A stretch of DNA of 9,644 bases from Bacillota bacterium (lineage in GTDB: Bacteria; Bacillota; Bacilli; Alicyclobacillales; SLC66), in assembly GCA_021846145.1 (NCBI GenBank), contig JAJZCJ010000116.1, forward strand, positions 1 through 9,644, given 5' to 3'. Shown in pieces: positions 1-8,964 of the stretch. How positions within the stretch are numbered: the first letter of the stretch is position 1; the number at the start of each line of letters is the position of its first letter. The notes beneath the pieces were generated by a model. The model searched no databases and was not told the DNA's origin. It worked only from the letters and a program-made list of their open reading frames with translations. A program made the position numbers and the translations under genes.

Positions 1-610
1 ATTCCATCTCAGCCGGATGCGCATACGCTTCAGGCGACCTGCGAATCACCCCTGCAATGCGAACCTGCATTGGTTCAAAATAAGCTGCAGCTACAATCGC
101 GTGCACATTCCCTGATGCCCCCGCGTGTACATAGCCCCGCAACCTGCCAAACACATAAATGTCTCCAGACGCAATAATGTGTGCCCCTGGATTCACATTG
201 CCAATCACCACGACGTCCCCATCATGCTCGATGATTTGTCCCGCACGCAACGTGCCCTTATATACATAGGGTTCTTGTTGCAATAATTTCTTACCTGCTA
301 CGTGCAACTCTTCTGCAACAGGCTGTTCATAAAGCTTCACTTGAATAACACCTGAATTCACGAACGCCTTTTCGACAGCCTCCTGAATCTCTGGTGTCAG
401 TTCGCGATTACCAAAATCAACATATGCGGATGCCTTGCCAGCACTTAAGTAAGGGGACGACCCATTACCCAATTTGACAGTCAGCGCATCCAGCACCTGC
501 TCAAAATGCACATCGTCAGCCAGTTTGAAAATAAGTCCACTCTTTATGCCCTTTACGGTCACATAATCCTGGCCGGCAGGTTCCGATGCCATATTGGTTA
601 ACATCGACAT
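1..610 (-). CDS. minC: Septum site-determining protein MinC (C-terminus cut by window edge)
   Basis: MinC inhibits FtsZ polymerisation and, recruited by MinD, keeps the division septum away from the poles. About 203 codons are visible and the frame runs off the left edge. Residues 1-100 form the diverged N-terminal FtsZ-inhibiting domain. From about residue 105 the C-terminal beta-helix domain begins, with LRAGQ at 121-125 (the family usually has RSGQ) and then the glycine-rich run GDVVVIGNVNPGA, GDIYVFGRLRG and HAG at 131-164, which is diagnostic. In E. coli MinC the GRLRG region takes part in MinD binding and dimerisation. The ATG at 610 is chosen because GGGAGG sits 6 nt upstream; ATGs at 604 and 592 lack such a site. 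The gene follows the PBP2 gene by 34 nt and is probably the distal part of the same operon. minD is expected just past the left edge (inference from synteny). Confidence 0.95.
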   Translation of the reverse strand, partial: MSMLTNMASEPAGQDYVTVKGIKSGLIFKLADDVHFEQVLDALTVKLGNGSSPYLSAGKASAYVDFGNRELTPEIQEAVEKAFVNSGVIQVKLYEQPVAEELHVAGKKLLQQEPYVYKGTLRAGQIIEHDGDVVVIGNVNPGAHIIASGDIYVFGRLRGYVHAGASGNVHAIVAAAYFEPMQVRIAGVIRRSPEAYAHPAEME

Positions 611-644
611 GTCCGTCCTCCCGTCGAAAACTTCTCCATTCTTC

Positions 645-2522
645 CTATTCAACGCGAGAATTGTGTTTTCCTGCTGAAAGCTCAAAGAAACGATCAAACA
701 TTGCCCGAGCGATCGGCCCCGTGGAATCTGCACCGTGACCACCACCTGGCACCACCACTGCAATGGCAATATTAGGATGATCAAATGGGGCAAATCCGAT
801 AAAAACGGCATTGTCAAATCCGTCAATTCCCGTTTCTGCAGTCCCTGTTTTTCCTGCAGGATCGTAGCGAACAACGCCCCCACTGTGAAATGTGCGATAC
901 GCCGTGCCGCGAAAGTCATTGCAGGCCAAGTGCAACCCACTCATCACAGCCTGCCAGTCAGCAATTGGCAAACGCGTTGCCACTCCCTGATAATGTTGCA
1001 CAGGAACTGCCACGTCACCTCTACTTTTGACCAAGTGAGGGACGATGCGCACCCCGCGATTAGCCAGCGTAGCGGCATAATTCGCCAGTTCCATGGTGGT
1101 AAATACTTCATTTTGTCCAATTGCAGTGTAGGGCAGATCTGTCACTTGCCCAGACTGCACGTTGACAAATCCCGACTCTGCATCAGGAAGATCCCGTATC
1201 GTCGATGCGCCAAGTCCAAACTCTCGTTGGTACGATTTTAATTCGTTTAAGGTGCGCAATCGATCGACCATTAACCAGTGCGAAATGTGTCCAGGAGATG
1301 ACGGTGGCCATTTACCGTAACGCATACTAAGTTTATAAAAATACACGTCACATGACTCCGCCAACGCCATCGGCAACGTCAAATTGCCGTGATGACTCCA
1401 ACAGTGAATCGCAGTCCCATCTGTTTTGGGCAAGTTGTAACTACCATCGCAATATTCAGCCGAGTTTGGCTGCAATGCCTGCTTGTGAAATGCAAATAGT
1501 GCTGTCAGCGGCTTCATCACCGAGCCTGGGGCAATTGGCATTTGTGTCGCCCAATTTTGCTCAGCAGGTAAAAAATGTGTTTTATATTGTGATTCGGTCA
1601 TACCCTGAGCCATCCACATCGGATTATAAGTAGGATAACTGGCCAAGGCAAGAATTTCACCATTTTTTGGGTTGATCGCGACAACCATGGCATGACTTAC
1701 TTGTTGGTGACCATGCCGTTGTAAGTATAAAACTTGGTGCGTTAGCATCGACTGTACATCCTGTTGAAATTGACTATCAATGGTTAAAACGAGTGATTTG
1801 CCTTTTCTAGACGACTTGCTCTCGGCAATACGCCGAATCGGTACCCCTTGGCTATCAATTTCCACCGCAATCTTTCCTGGCACCCCTCGCAGCCATTCAT
1901 CAAAAGATTTTTCCACCCCACTCCACCCCACCATGGAATTGTCAGGGAAACCTGCAAGTTTGTAAGATGGTGCCAGTGCGTGAGGAACAGGATGAATATA
2001 ACCCAATACGTGACAGGCCACATCACCCATCGGATATACCCGAACGGAATCAGGAATGATCTGAATGCCTGGTAGCTGATGCTGATGTTCCGATACAAAA
2101 GCAAGTGCCCGAGCAGAAATGCGATTAGCGATGAACACCTGCAATCGTGCATCATGTGCACCTCGCAACACATTGGTCAGCGAGCTAGCCGACAACCCGA
2201 GTTGGCTAGCTAGTTCCCGCACCAAGAGCGGGTTGATAGGAGCAAATCCGCGCGTATACACCAAACTAAAAATTGGCGCATCATAGGCTAATAAATGGTG
2301 ATTGCGATCATAGATGTCACCCCGTGGTGCCGGTATGGGCAACAAATTCACGTGATTGCGGTGAGCTAAATGTGCAAACGTTTCATGTTGAGTTCCCTGT
2401 ACGATCACCAGACGCAGTTCAAGCAAAAACGCCATCAGTGCCAGTGCCGGGAAAAAAAAGTACAACCTGCGGATGCGCAACGGCACGTGTCGTCTGGCTT
2501 TGTGGTTTGTTCTTCCTCTCAT
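645..2522 (-). CDS. mrdA: Class B penicillin-binding protein, PBP2/MrdA type (peptidoglycan transpeptidase)
   Basis: This is a bitopic membrane D,D-transpeptidase that cross-links peptidoglycan during cell elongation with the MreBCD/Rod complex. At 625 aa it has normal PBP2 size. A basic N-terminus is followed by one membrane helix at about 20-42. The PBP dimerisation (pedestal) domain starts with PRGDIYDRN at 66-74 and contains SGVEKSFDEWLRG at 201-213. The transpeptidase domain carries SVMK at 334-337 (S334 is the acylated serine), SCD at 390-392 and KTGT at 558-561. SxD instead of SxN at the second motif is usual in the PBP2 clade. C358 and C374 lie in a CDG...HCW context seen in PBP2 proteins. 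The ATG at 2522 is the earliest possible start because an in-frame TGA lies two codons upstream; its ribosome binding site is weak (AGGA about 11 nt away). The gene sits 59 nt after mreD, a place not occupied by a PBP gene in B. subtilis but plausible for a Rod-complex partner. Confidence 0.94.
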   Translation of the reverse strand: MRGRTNHKARRHVPLRIRRLYFFFPALALMAFLLELRLVIVQGTQHETFAHLAHRNHVNLLPIPAPRGDIYDRNHHLLAYDAPIFSLVYTRGFAPINPLLVRELASQLGLSASSLTNVLRGAHDARLQVFIANRISARALAFVSEHQHQLPGIQIIPDSVRVYPMGDVACHVLGYIHPVPHALAPSYKLAGFPDNSMVGWSGVEKSFDEWLRGVPGKIAVEIDSQGVPIRRIAESKSSRKGKSLVLTIDSQFQQDVQSMLTHQVLYLQRHGHQQVSHAMVVAINPKNGEILALASYPTYNPMWMAQGMTESQYKTHFLPAEQNWATQMPIAPGSVMKPLTALFAFHKQALQPNSAEYCDGSYNLPKTDGTAIHCWSHHGNLTLPMALAESCDVYFYKLSMRYGKWPPSSPGHISHWLMVDRLRTLNELKSYQREFGLGASTIRDLPDAESGFVNVQSGQVTDLPYTAIGQNEVFTTMELANYAATLANRGVRIVPHLVKSRGDVAVPVQHYQGVATRLPIADWQAVMSGLHLACNDFRGTAYRTFHSGGVVRYDPAGKTGTAETGIDGFDNAVFIGFAPFDHPNIAIAVVVPGGGHGADSTGPIARAMFDRFFELSAGKHNSRVE

Positions 2523-2581
2523 CGCTCAATTATCCTAATGTCTTATTCCCGCATAACCTCTCCCGCAATTAGCCTTTCCCA

Positions 2582-3097
2582 TCACGACTCATCTGTTGCA
2601 TCAGGATAGGTTTTTTTGGCTTTATGTACCAGTAACCACTGATAAAAGGGATAGAGAAAAAGCGTAAATACAAGCGTAGAAAGCGTCATGTGCGTCGATG
2701 TAATCGTGACTGTATGCAAATCTGTTCCCAACTGACCGAACAAACGACTGACGGCATAAGATAACCACACATAAAATTCAGTACTTATTGCCACGAGTAA
2801 CAAAGACAGAAATAGACTTACTCTGATCACCATACTGCGCAGATAGCCACTTACATAACCGATCAGCGCATAGGCAAATGCACTTTGTCCCAGAAATGAC
2901 CCAAAACTAGTATCTTGAATCAAGCCGATCACGATGCCAAAGATAAGACCTTCTCGCGCCCCGCGAAAAACGCCAACCAACACTAAAGCGATCACAATCA
3001 GGCTTGGTGCAAACGGCTGCAGCCAAGGAACCTGAAAAATAGTGGACTGAAAAATCAGGCTCAGAAACAACACCACAAAATAGCCGATCAATCTCAC
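2582..3097 (-). CDS. mreD: Rod shape-determining protein MreD
   Basis: MreD is an integral membrane component of the elongation complex; it interacts with MreC and is needed for rod shape. The 171-aa product matches the family's usual length of 160-180 aa and is almost wholly hydrophobic, with about five membrane helices. The conserved core is visible as GVFRGAREG at 42-50 and GLIQDTSFG at 58-66, followed by LGQSAFAYALIGY at 69-81. The start is a GTG at 3097 overlapping the mreC stop as GTGA (4 nt), so the two genes are probably translationally coupled. A weak GCAGG-like ribosome binding site lies inside the mreC end. The tail is short, basic then acidic, and cytosolic. Confidence 0.93.
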   Translation of the reverse strand: MRLIGYFVVLFLSLIFQSTIFQVPWLQPFAPSLIVIALVLVGVFRGAREGLIFGIVIGLIQDTSFGSFLGQSAFAYALIGYVSGYLRSMVIRVSLFLSLLLVAISTEFYVWLSYAVSRLFGQLGTDLHTVTITSTHMTLSTLVFTLFLYPFYQWLLVHKAKKTYPDATDES

Positions 3098-3954
3098 GGT
3101 TGCACCTGCCCTGGCCTAGGTGCCAATACGAACACATAATTCAATTGATTCATATTGGCCAGCGGCCTGACAAGCGCAGAACGCGTGATGCTAGTCCCAT
3201 CGGAAACAAAAGACACCACCCGCCCAATCGGAATTCCTTTGGGATAAATGTTGCTTAGACCAGAGGTTACCACCAAGTCACCAGGATGAATATTGGTGGC
3301 AAGTTGTGAAATATATTGCATGAGTAGCAAGCCCTGTTGAGTAGGCGAACCGGAAATCACACCATATACCGGTGCCCCTTTAAAGACAATAGATGCTGAC
3401 ACCCCATCAGATGTTTCCGAAGAAGTCAATAACTCAGCAGCCGAGCTAAACGGGGCAACGGATTGCACCTTGCCGACCAGATCACCATATTGATCGAGTA
3501 CAGGCATGGACGACCCCACACCCTCTTTTTGTCCAATCGATAACACGATTTCAGAATTCCAAGACAGTGGGCTGCGACCAGTAATTTCGCCTGGAACTAA
3601 TTGGAATTGCGGTGCCTTGCCTTTATAATTCAGCATGGTTTTCAATTGTTTGTTTTCCAATTGCGCCTGATTTAATTGAATCCGCAAGAGCAGATCTTCA
3701 CTAGCTGTTTTCTTTAACGCTGCATTTTCAGCATATAGGTTCTCTAGGTCTTTTAGTCGGGAGAAAAAAGTATCCACCTGAAATACAGGTCCATAAAAAA
3801 TCCGTCCCACCATCGATGTCATATCAATCGTAAACTTTTCTGGCCAAGATAACTCCGTCAAACGCGATCGAAGCGACACTCCTGCCAAAACAACGAGCAA
3901 AATAACTGCGGCCAAAAAAGCAAATAAGCGACCGCCAGAAAAAAACCTATTCAC
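3094..3954 (-). CDS. mreC: Rod shape-determining protein MreC
   Basis: MreC is a membrane-anchored periplasm-facing scaffold that links MreB filaments to PBP2 and other wall enzymes. The protein is 286 aa with a single membrane helix at about 9-27, a predicted coiled coil at about 68-110 rich in Leu, Glu, Asn and Lys (ENAALK, LENKQLK), and then the two-lobed beta-barrel domain. The conserved motif GDLVVTSGLSNIYPKGIPIG is at 225-244 and PVLDQYGDLVGKV at 151-163. The start is a GTG at 3954 with GGGAGAGG spaced 8 nt upstream, better supported than any internal start because it keeps the membrane anchor. It lies 34 nt after mreB and overlaps mreD by 4 nt. Confidence 0.95.
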   Translation of the reverse strand: MNRFFSGGRLFAFLAAVILLVVLAGVSLRSRLTELSWPEKFTIDMTSMVGRIFYGPVFQVDTFFSRLKDLENLYAENAALKKTASEDLLLRIQLNQAQLENKQLKTMLNYKGKAPQFQLVPGEITGRSPLSWNSEIVLSIGQKEGVGSSMPVLDQYGDLVGKVQSVAPFSSAAELLTSSETSDGVSASIVFKGAPVYGVISGSPTQQGLLLMQYISQLATNIHPGDLVVTSGLSNIYPKGIPIGRVVSFVSDGTSITRSALVRPLANMNQLNYVFVLAPRPGQVQP

Positions 3955-3988
3955 CCAAATCGCCTCTCCCTTACCCCATCACAGGTGA

Positions 3989-5731
<1,743 letters not shown>

Positions 5732-5753
<22 letters not shown>

Positions 5754-6328
5754 ACTTCGCCCACCCCAAATTCAGTTAGCAATTGTACCGTCAACTCAAG
5801 TGGCAATCCCACCACCGCATAATAATCGCCATGTATTTCTTGGATCAATGCCGCGCCCATCCCTTGAATCCCGTAAGCGCCCGCCTTATCCATCGGTTCT
5901 CCTGTCGCGATGTAAGCCATCAACACCTCGTTCGTACAAGGTGCCATGACCACATCCACTTTGCGATAGCCGACTTTTACTTCTAATGTGTCAGCATCCA
6001 CTACAGCCACACCCGTATACACCTGATGCGTAGCGCCTTGCATCTGCTTCAACATCTCATGCGCCTGCATCATGTCCTTTGGTTTCCCAAAAATCTCATC
6101 GTTTAAGACAACAATCGTGTCCGCGCCAATCACGATACCTTGACGTGCGCGATGCGCCACATTGACAGCTTTGTCCATTGCAATGCGGATCACCAGTTCA
6201 TCAAATGTATCCGCCATGTGTATGCGCTCATCTACATCTGGTTCCCAGACTTCATGAGGAATGCCAAGTTGAGACAACAACATCGTGCGTCGCGGTGAAC
6301 TAGAGGCTAATATTATTTTTCTCATCAT
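5732..6328 (-). CDS. maf: Maf family nucleoside triphosphate pyrophosphatase
   Basis: Maf proteins hydrolyse non-canonical or surplus nucleoside triphosphates to monophosphate and pyrophosphate. The close similarity in plan to B. subtilis Maf suggests the dTTP/UTP-type enzyme, but subfamily cannot be fixed by eye. Key motifs, counted from ATG 6328: N-terminal SSSPRR at 9-14, GADTIV at 68-73 with the catalytic Asp, GKP at 81-83, the signature GEPMDKAGAYGIQG at 143-156, and GDYYAVVGLPL at 167-177. The length of about 198 aa is usual. The start is uncertain: GTG 6334, ATG 6328 and ATG 6325 are all in frame and none has a good ribosome binding site; 6328 gives an N-terminus like that of the B. 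subtilis protein. The 3' end overlaps radC by 22 nt. Confidence 0.94.
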
Positions 6329-6342
6329 AATCACAGTATACC

Positions 6343-6372
6343 ACGATCTTCAAGTTATCCCACTTCTATCGT
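6343..6372 (-). other. Imperfect stem-loop in the SpoIIB-like/maf gap
   Basis: In the transcript sense (minus strand) ACGAT (6368-6372) pairs with ATCGT (6343-6347), and inside it AAGT pairs with ACTT around a 6-nt loop, with a small internal loop between the two stems. No U-run follows, so it is not a standard terminator. It occupies the leader where a maf ribosome binding site would be looked for. It could be chance, a processing site or a weak translation element. Confidence 0.25.
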
Positions 6373-6379
6373 ATCGCTA

Positions 6380-7231
6380 TTACGTCCATTGACTTAATGT
6401 TTGATAATCCGCAATTGCTTTTGCCAACGTGACATCAAGCTCATTTCCTGATGAATTTCCGAATGATAACGCGTGTGCCTGTGAGATTGCTTGCGCCAGT
6501 TGATGAAGCGCCGCAACCACTTTTTGCACCTGCGCATTACCGTTGCCAAAATTAGCAGGTACCGCTTGTAAGGAAAAAGTTCCTGCCCCTACACTGCTTT
6601 GACCCAATAACACTTGTAACTGCGTCACATCACTTAATAGCACCTTCTCTATCACACCTGCCTGCGCATGAGTGCAATACGGAACCGGTAACACAGTCTG
6701 ATTCATATTCCACTGTGTCAAATAAAATGGCACTTCCGATTGGGTCCACTTCGCTTCCTCTGCGCTCACCTGCGATGGCGTCAAAAGCGGTGCCAGTAAC
6801 ACCCGAAACGGCGGTTTAGCAGTTACAAATGATGGCACACCGCTAGCCAAATTAGTTTGCACGTCACGCGTGGCATTGTGCAAGTTGCTATACACCCCCG
6901 CCTCTGCCATCCACACACGTAAAGGAGGCAGAATCAGCAAGCGATGCACCGCGGCAAGTTCGCCCCATTGTGCCCACCCCTGTTTTTGCACAGTCGTACT
7001 TGCCACCACTTTTTTTGCGTCACTTGCATGCCCATAAAGTGCGATTCCCAATACCGATACAAAGAATACAAAGAAAATCACAGTCAAGCGCTCAAAACGG
7101 CTCAACTTCCACCTGCGTCTGCGCTTTTTTTTGTGTGCCACGTGAATGGTCGGCATAGTAGGCAACGCAGTATTGGCCTGTGTGTCACTAGTAGGCGTCT
7201 GATCAAAACGAAAAGTCATGCGATAAGCCAT
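6380..7231 (-). CDS. SPOR-domain bitopic membrane protein, likely SpoIIB-like
   Basis: The sequence alone is not strongly recognisable, but its plan and position match SpoIIB, a B. subtilis sporulation protein that binds septal wall through a SPOR domain and helps septal thinning at the start of engulfment. Counted from ATG 7231 (283 aa): a polar cytosolic tail of about 48 residues with a basic patch HKKKRRRRWK at 33-42, one membrane helix at about 50-68 (LTVIFFVFFVSVLGIALYGH), a linker, a SPOR-like repeat pattern at about 104-175 (VWMAEAGVYSNLHNA, then PPFRVLLAPLLTPSQVSAEE), and a roughly 100-residue helical C-terminal region with no family I know. ATG 7231 is chosen because AAGGTGAG lies about 4-5 nt upstream; the longer frame from GTG 7240 would start inside that site. 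maf follows after about 50 nt, as spoIIB precedes maf in B. subtilis. The N-in, C-out topology is inferred. Confidence 0.72.
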   Translation of the reverse strand: MAYRMTFRFDQTPTSDTQANTALPTMPTIHVAHKKKRRRRWKLSRFERLTVIFFVFFVSVLGIALYGHASDAKKVVASTTVQKQGWAQWGELAAVHRLLILPPLRVWMAEAGVYSNLHNATRDVQTNLASGVPSFVTAKPPFRVLLAPLLTPSQVSAEEAKWTQSEVPFYLTQWNMNQTVLPVPYCTHAQAGVIEKVLLSDVTQLQVLLGQSSVGAGTFSLQAVPANFGNGNAQVQKVVAALHQLAQAISQAHALSFGNSSGNELDVTLAKAIADYQTLSQWT

Positions 7232-7249
7232 TTGTCTCACCTTTTTTGA

Positions 7250-7298
7250 GTTTCATATTTTACTAGAATCTATGAAACAAAAAGAGATTTCATGAAAC
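7250..7298. promoter_or_regulatory. Three GTTTCAT/ATGAAAC elements in the divergent intergenic region
   Basis: GTTTCATA at 7250-7257 and TATGAAAC at 7271-7278 form a perfect 8-bp inverted repeat with a 13-nt spacer. A further ATGAAAC lies at 7292-7298 within the 10-bp palindrome TTTCATGAAA (7288-7297). The two ATGAAAC copies are exactly 20 bp apart, close to two DNA turns, so a protein could touch both on one face. The location between divergent start sites suits an operator for either gene. The rest of 7241-7367 holds no gene and no promoter I would trust. Function is inferred only. Confidence 0.4.
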
Positions 7299-7340
7299 GA
7301 ATCCACAAAAAAACAGCATGAGGCAGACGAATCATTCATA

Positions 7341-7367
7341 CCTTGTAGCGGACAAGGAGGAGCTTGT
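7341..7367 (+). promoter_or_regulatory. Ribosome binding site of the antiporter gene inside two alternative hairpins
   Basis: A very strong ribosome binding site, AAGGAGGAG at 7354-7362, lies 5 nt before the ATG at 7368. The segment ACAAGG (7352-7357) can pair perfectly with upstream CCTTGT (7341-7346, 5-nt loop), which would bury the first part of the site. Alternatively ACAAG (7352-7356) can pair with downstream CTTGT (7363-7367), which leaves GAGGAG exposed in a 6-nt loop right before the start codon. The two pairings exclude each other. Both stems are short (6 and 5 bp), so a regulatory switch is a hypothesis. Confidence 0.35.
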
Positions 7368-8549
7368 ATGGCAGATTCCGCATGGGTGATGACCACAATC
7401 TTTTGTCTCGCATTTCTCATTCCCCTTACTGCCGCTGGCATTCCGCGCTTAAGGATGCCTTCTGCCGTGTTGGAAATTCTCGCCGGCATCGCACTGGGGC
7501 ACTCAGGGCTACATCTGATTAGCACTCCTGATTGGCTACACGATGTGACGAACTGGGGACTATTAAATCTACTGTTTTTGTCTGGCATGGAATTGCGGCT
7601 ACCTAATTCGCGCGCGCCAAGCACACAAGCGAGTACACTGTCTCCCCTATGGGGTGCGATGCTCTACACCACCGCCACGATTGCTGGGGCATTGTGGATC
7701 AGTCGCCTATTTGCTTCCCTGCACCTAACACAAACGCCAAACATCACAGTGCTAATGCTCGCCACCACTTCACTTGGCATTGTCATGCCAACGTTAAAAG
7801 ACGCCAACTTGCTCGCCAAACCTTTTGGTCAAATGCTGTTACTTTCTGCATTTTTTGCTGACTTTTTAACTGTGTTTAGCAGTGGTTTTATCTTTGGAAA
7901 ACGCACACTACTAACAGGTGGCATTGCCATCGCAGGAATATTGGCTGCGGCCGTCATCACTTTTTTCATCGGCAAATGGCTGCTGCATCACCTGAACCTC
8001 AGTCGTCTGATTGTCCGACGCTCAGAGCTAGGCGTGCGCGGCGCGTACGCGATCATGGCGGTATTTGGAACACTTGCGAGTCTACTTGGCGCGGAAGTCA
8101 TGATAGGTGGGTGTATTGGAGGGGTGACCTGTTCACTGTTAGCAGGTAATGAGCACGAGGTGCTGAGAACGAAGTTAGAAACGATCAGTTATGCGTTATT
8201 GCTGCCTATTTTTTTCATCACCGTCGGGCTCGAACTAGATTTTCATTCCTTTCATGAGCGTGCGCTATTACTGCGCATCCCGCTTTACCTATTGGCCGCC
8301 TTATTCGTTAAAATGATCGCGGCGCTCGTTTGGAAACCTTTTTTCCCTTGGCCACGGGTAATCGCCGCCGGTTGGCTGATGTCCACGCGCTTCACCTTAG
8401 TCATTGCCCTCGCACTACTTGCAGGAGAAGCACACTTAATTAGCGGCACTGAAATCAGCACCTGGACAGTGACCGCCTTATTGACGGTATTTCTTGCACC
8501 TTGGCTATTTAATCTGACCTTGCCAGGCACTAACAAAGGCGGGGATTAA
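7368..8549 (+). CDS. CPA2-type cation/proton antiporter, membrane domain only
   Basis: This is a monovalent cation (Na+ or K+)/H+ exchanger-like membrane protein of the Na_H_exchanger (NapA/KefC) fold, 393 aa and strongly hydrophobic with roughly 10-13 helices. Family marks are PSAVLEILAGIALGHSGL at 31-48, LLFLSGMEL at 68-76, the unwound-helix region TTSLGIVMPTLKD at 133-145, AFFADFLTV at 161-169, and LLLPIFFITVGLELD at 277-291. D165 matches the ion-binding Asp of the family, but the residue before it is Ala, where NapA-type proteins have Asp and KefC has Gln. At 339-347 STRFTLVIA replaces the usual RGEF-like motif, so the Glu is missing. There is no RCK/TrkA domain, unlike KefB/KefC. The ion cannot be assigned, and a degenerate or non-exchanging protein is possible. 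The start is secure from AAGGAGGAG. It diverges from the SpoIIB-like gene and converges on brxC. Confidence 0.85.
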   Translation: MADSAWVMTTIFCLAFLIPLTAAGIPRLRMPSAVLEILAGIALGHSGLHLISTPDWLHDVTNWGLLNLLFLSGMELRLPNSRAPSTQASTLSPLWGAMLYTTATIAGALWISRLFASLHLTQTPNITVLMLATTSLGIVMPTLKDANLLAKPFGQMLLLSAFFADFLTVFSSGFIFGKRTLLTGGIAIAGILAAAVITFFIGKWLLHHLNLSRLIVRRSELGVRGAYAIMAVFGTLASLLGAEVMIGGCIGGVTCSLLAGNEHEVLRTKLETISYALLLPIFFITVGLELDFHSFHERALLLRIPLYLLAALFVKMIAALVWKPFFPWPRVIAAGWLMSTRFTLVIALALLAGEAHLISGTEISTWTVTALLTVFLAPWLFNLTLPGTNKGGD

Positions 8550-8555
8550 CCCGCC
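8538..8555. terminator. GC-rich hairpin between convergent genes, weak terminator candidate
   Basis: GGCGGG (8538-8543) pairs with CCCGCC (8550-8555) around a 6-nt loop that contains the antiporter stop codon TAA. On the minus strand the hairpin starts about one base after the brxC stop and is followed by TTTGTT, a poor U-run; on the plus strand no U-run follows. It may act as a modest two-way terminator or only stabilise 3' ends. Confidence 0.45.
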
Positions 8556-8556
8556 C

Positions 8557-8886
8557 TCACCAGTAGCGACTTTGCGCTTCATCCATGTGTGTTTTGGTAA
8601 TGTCGTAGTGGGACGTATTCCAAACCGACCGATTATCCTTCATCATGATCACTTGTGGCGACGCATGGGTAATCTTTAATTCCCCTGCAATGTGCAGTGA
8701 AAGTGGCCGCGATTCAATCACTTTAACAAGCACAATCGGCAATTTATCTTCTTTGGCAAACTCGCTCACTTCCTGAAACGCTTTGGCACTAATCGGGCAC
8801 GTGGTGCTGTGTTTGAAGATCATGTAGTTCCCTTGTGCCTGTTGCGCGGCTTTCTCCCACTCTGCTGGTGTGGTAATTTCATTCAC
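8557..8886 (-). CDS. brxC: Monothiol bacilliredoxin BrxC (YtxJ family)
   Basis: BrxC/YtxJ proteins are thioredoxin-fold proteins that remove bacillithiol from mixed disulfides on proteins in the cytosol. The 109-aa product matches the family's usual size and carries the signature KHSTTCPISAKAF with the active cysteine C30 in TCPIS; no second Cys is present, in line with a monothiol mechanism. The thioredoxin cis-Pro region is ITHASPQVIMM at 72-82. The start is a GTG at 8886 with AAGGAGG spaced 8 nt. Its presence implies that the organism makes bacillithiol. It lies about 110 nt downstream of the 3D-domain gene on the same strand, with a terminator-like hairpin between. Confidence 0.9.
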   Translation of the reverse strand: MNEITTPAEWEKAAQQAQGNYMIFKHSTTCPISAKAFQEVSEFAKEDKLPIVLVKVIESRPLSLHIAGELKITHASPQVIMMKDNRSVWNTSHYDITKTHMDEAQSRYW

Positions 8887-8914
8887 GATGAAATCCTCCT
8901 TGTCTATTTAGATG

Positions 8915-8938
8915 AAAAATGGGAGCTCAAGGCTCCCA
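8915..8938 (-). terminator. Intrinsic terminator after the 3D-domain gene (or brxC attenuator)
   Basis: In minus-strand sense TGGGAGC pairs perfectly with GCTCCCA (7 bp, 8920-8926 with 8932-8938) around a CTTGA loop, and a run of five U follows at 8915-8919. This is a good Rho-independent terminator for the gene ending at 8998. It lies only 28 nt before the brxC start, so any brxC promoter upstream of it would have to be read through. Confidence 0.75.
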
Positions 8939-8964
8939 CCGTCTAATGGCGCTGTCGATTCTTG

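Noticed and set aside
735..1241. Long plus-strand open frame opposite the PBP2 gene
   Set aside because: It is antisense to a gene with intact transpeptidase motifs, has no recognisable domain and reads as low-order shadow sequence.
1346..1360. SCD in place of SxN in the PBP2 active site as a possible loss of function
   Set aside because: SxD is the usual form in PBP2/MrdA-type enzymes, and the other two motifs are intact.
1784..2173. Second minus-strand frame inside the PBP2 gene
   Set aside because: It overlaps PBP2 dimerisation-domain sequence in another frame and shows no family marks.
2543..2554. Three-codon frame (ATG to TAA) with a GGAGAGG nearby in the mreD/PBP2 gap, possible leader peptide
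   Set aside because: The spacing from the purine run to its ATG is only about 2 nt, and such tiny frames occur by chance.
7257..7262. TAAAAT on the minus strand as a -10 box for the SpoIIB-like gene
   Set aside because: No acceptable -35 element is found 15-18 bp upstream, so I do not list it as a promoter.
8285..8536. Minus-strand open frame within the antiporter gene
   Set aside because: It is a shadow of a membrane-protein gene, with no start-site support and no domain.
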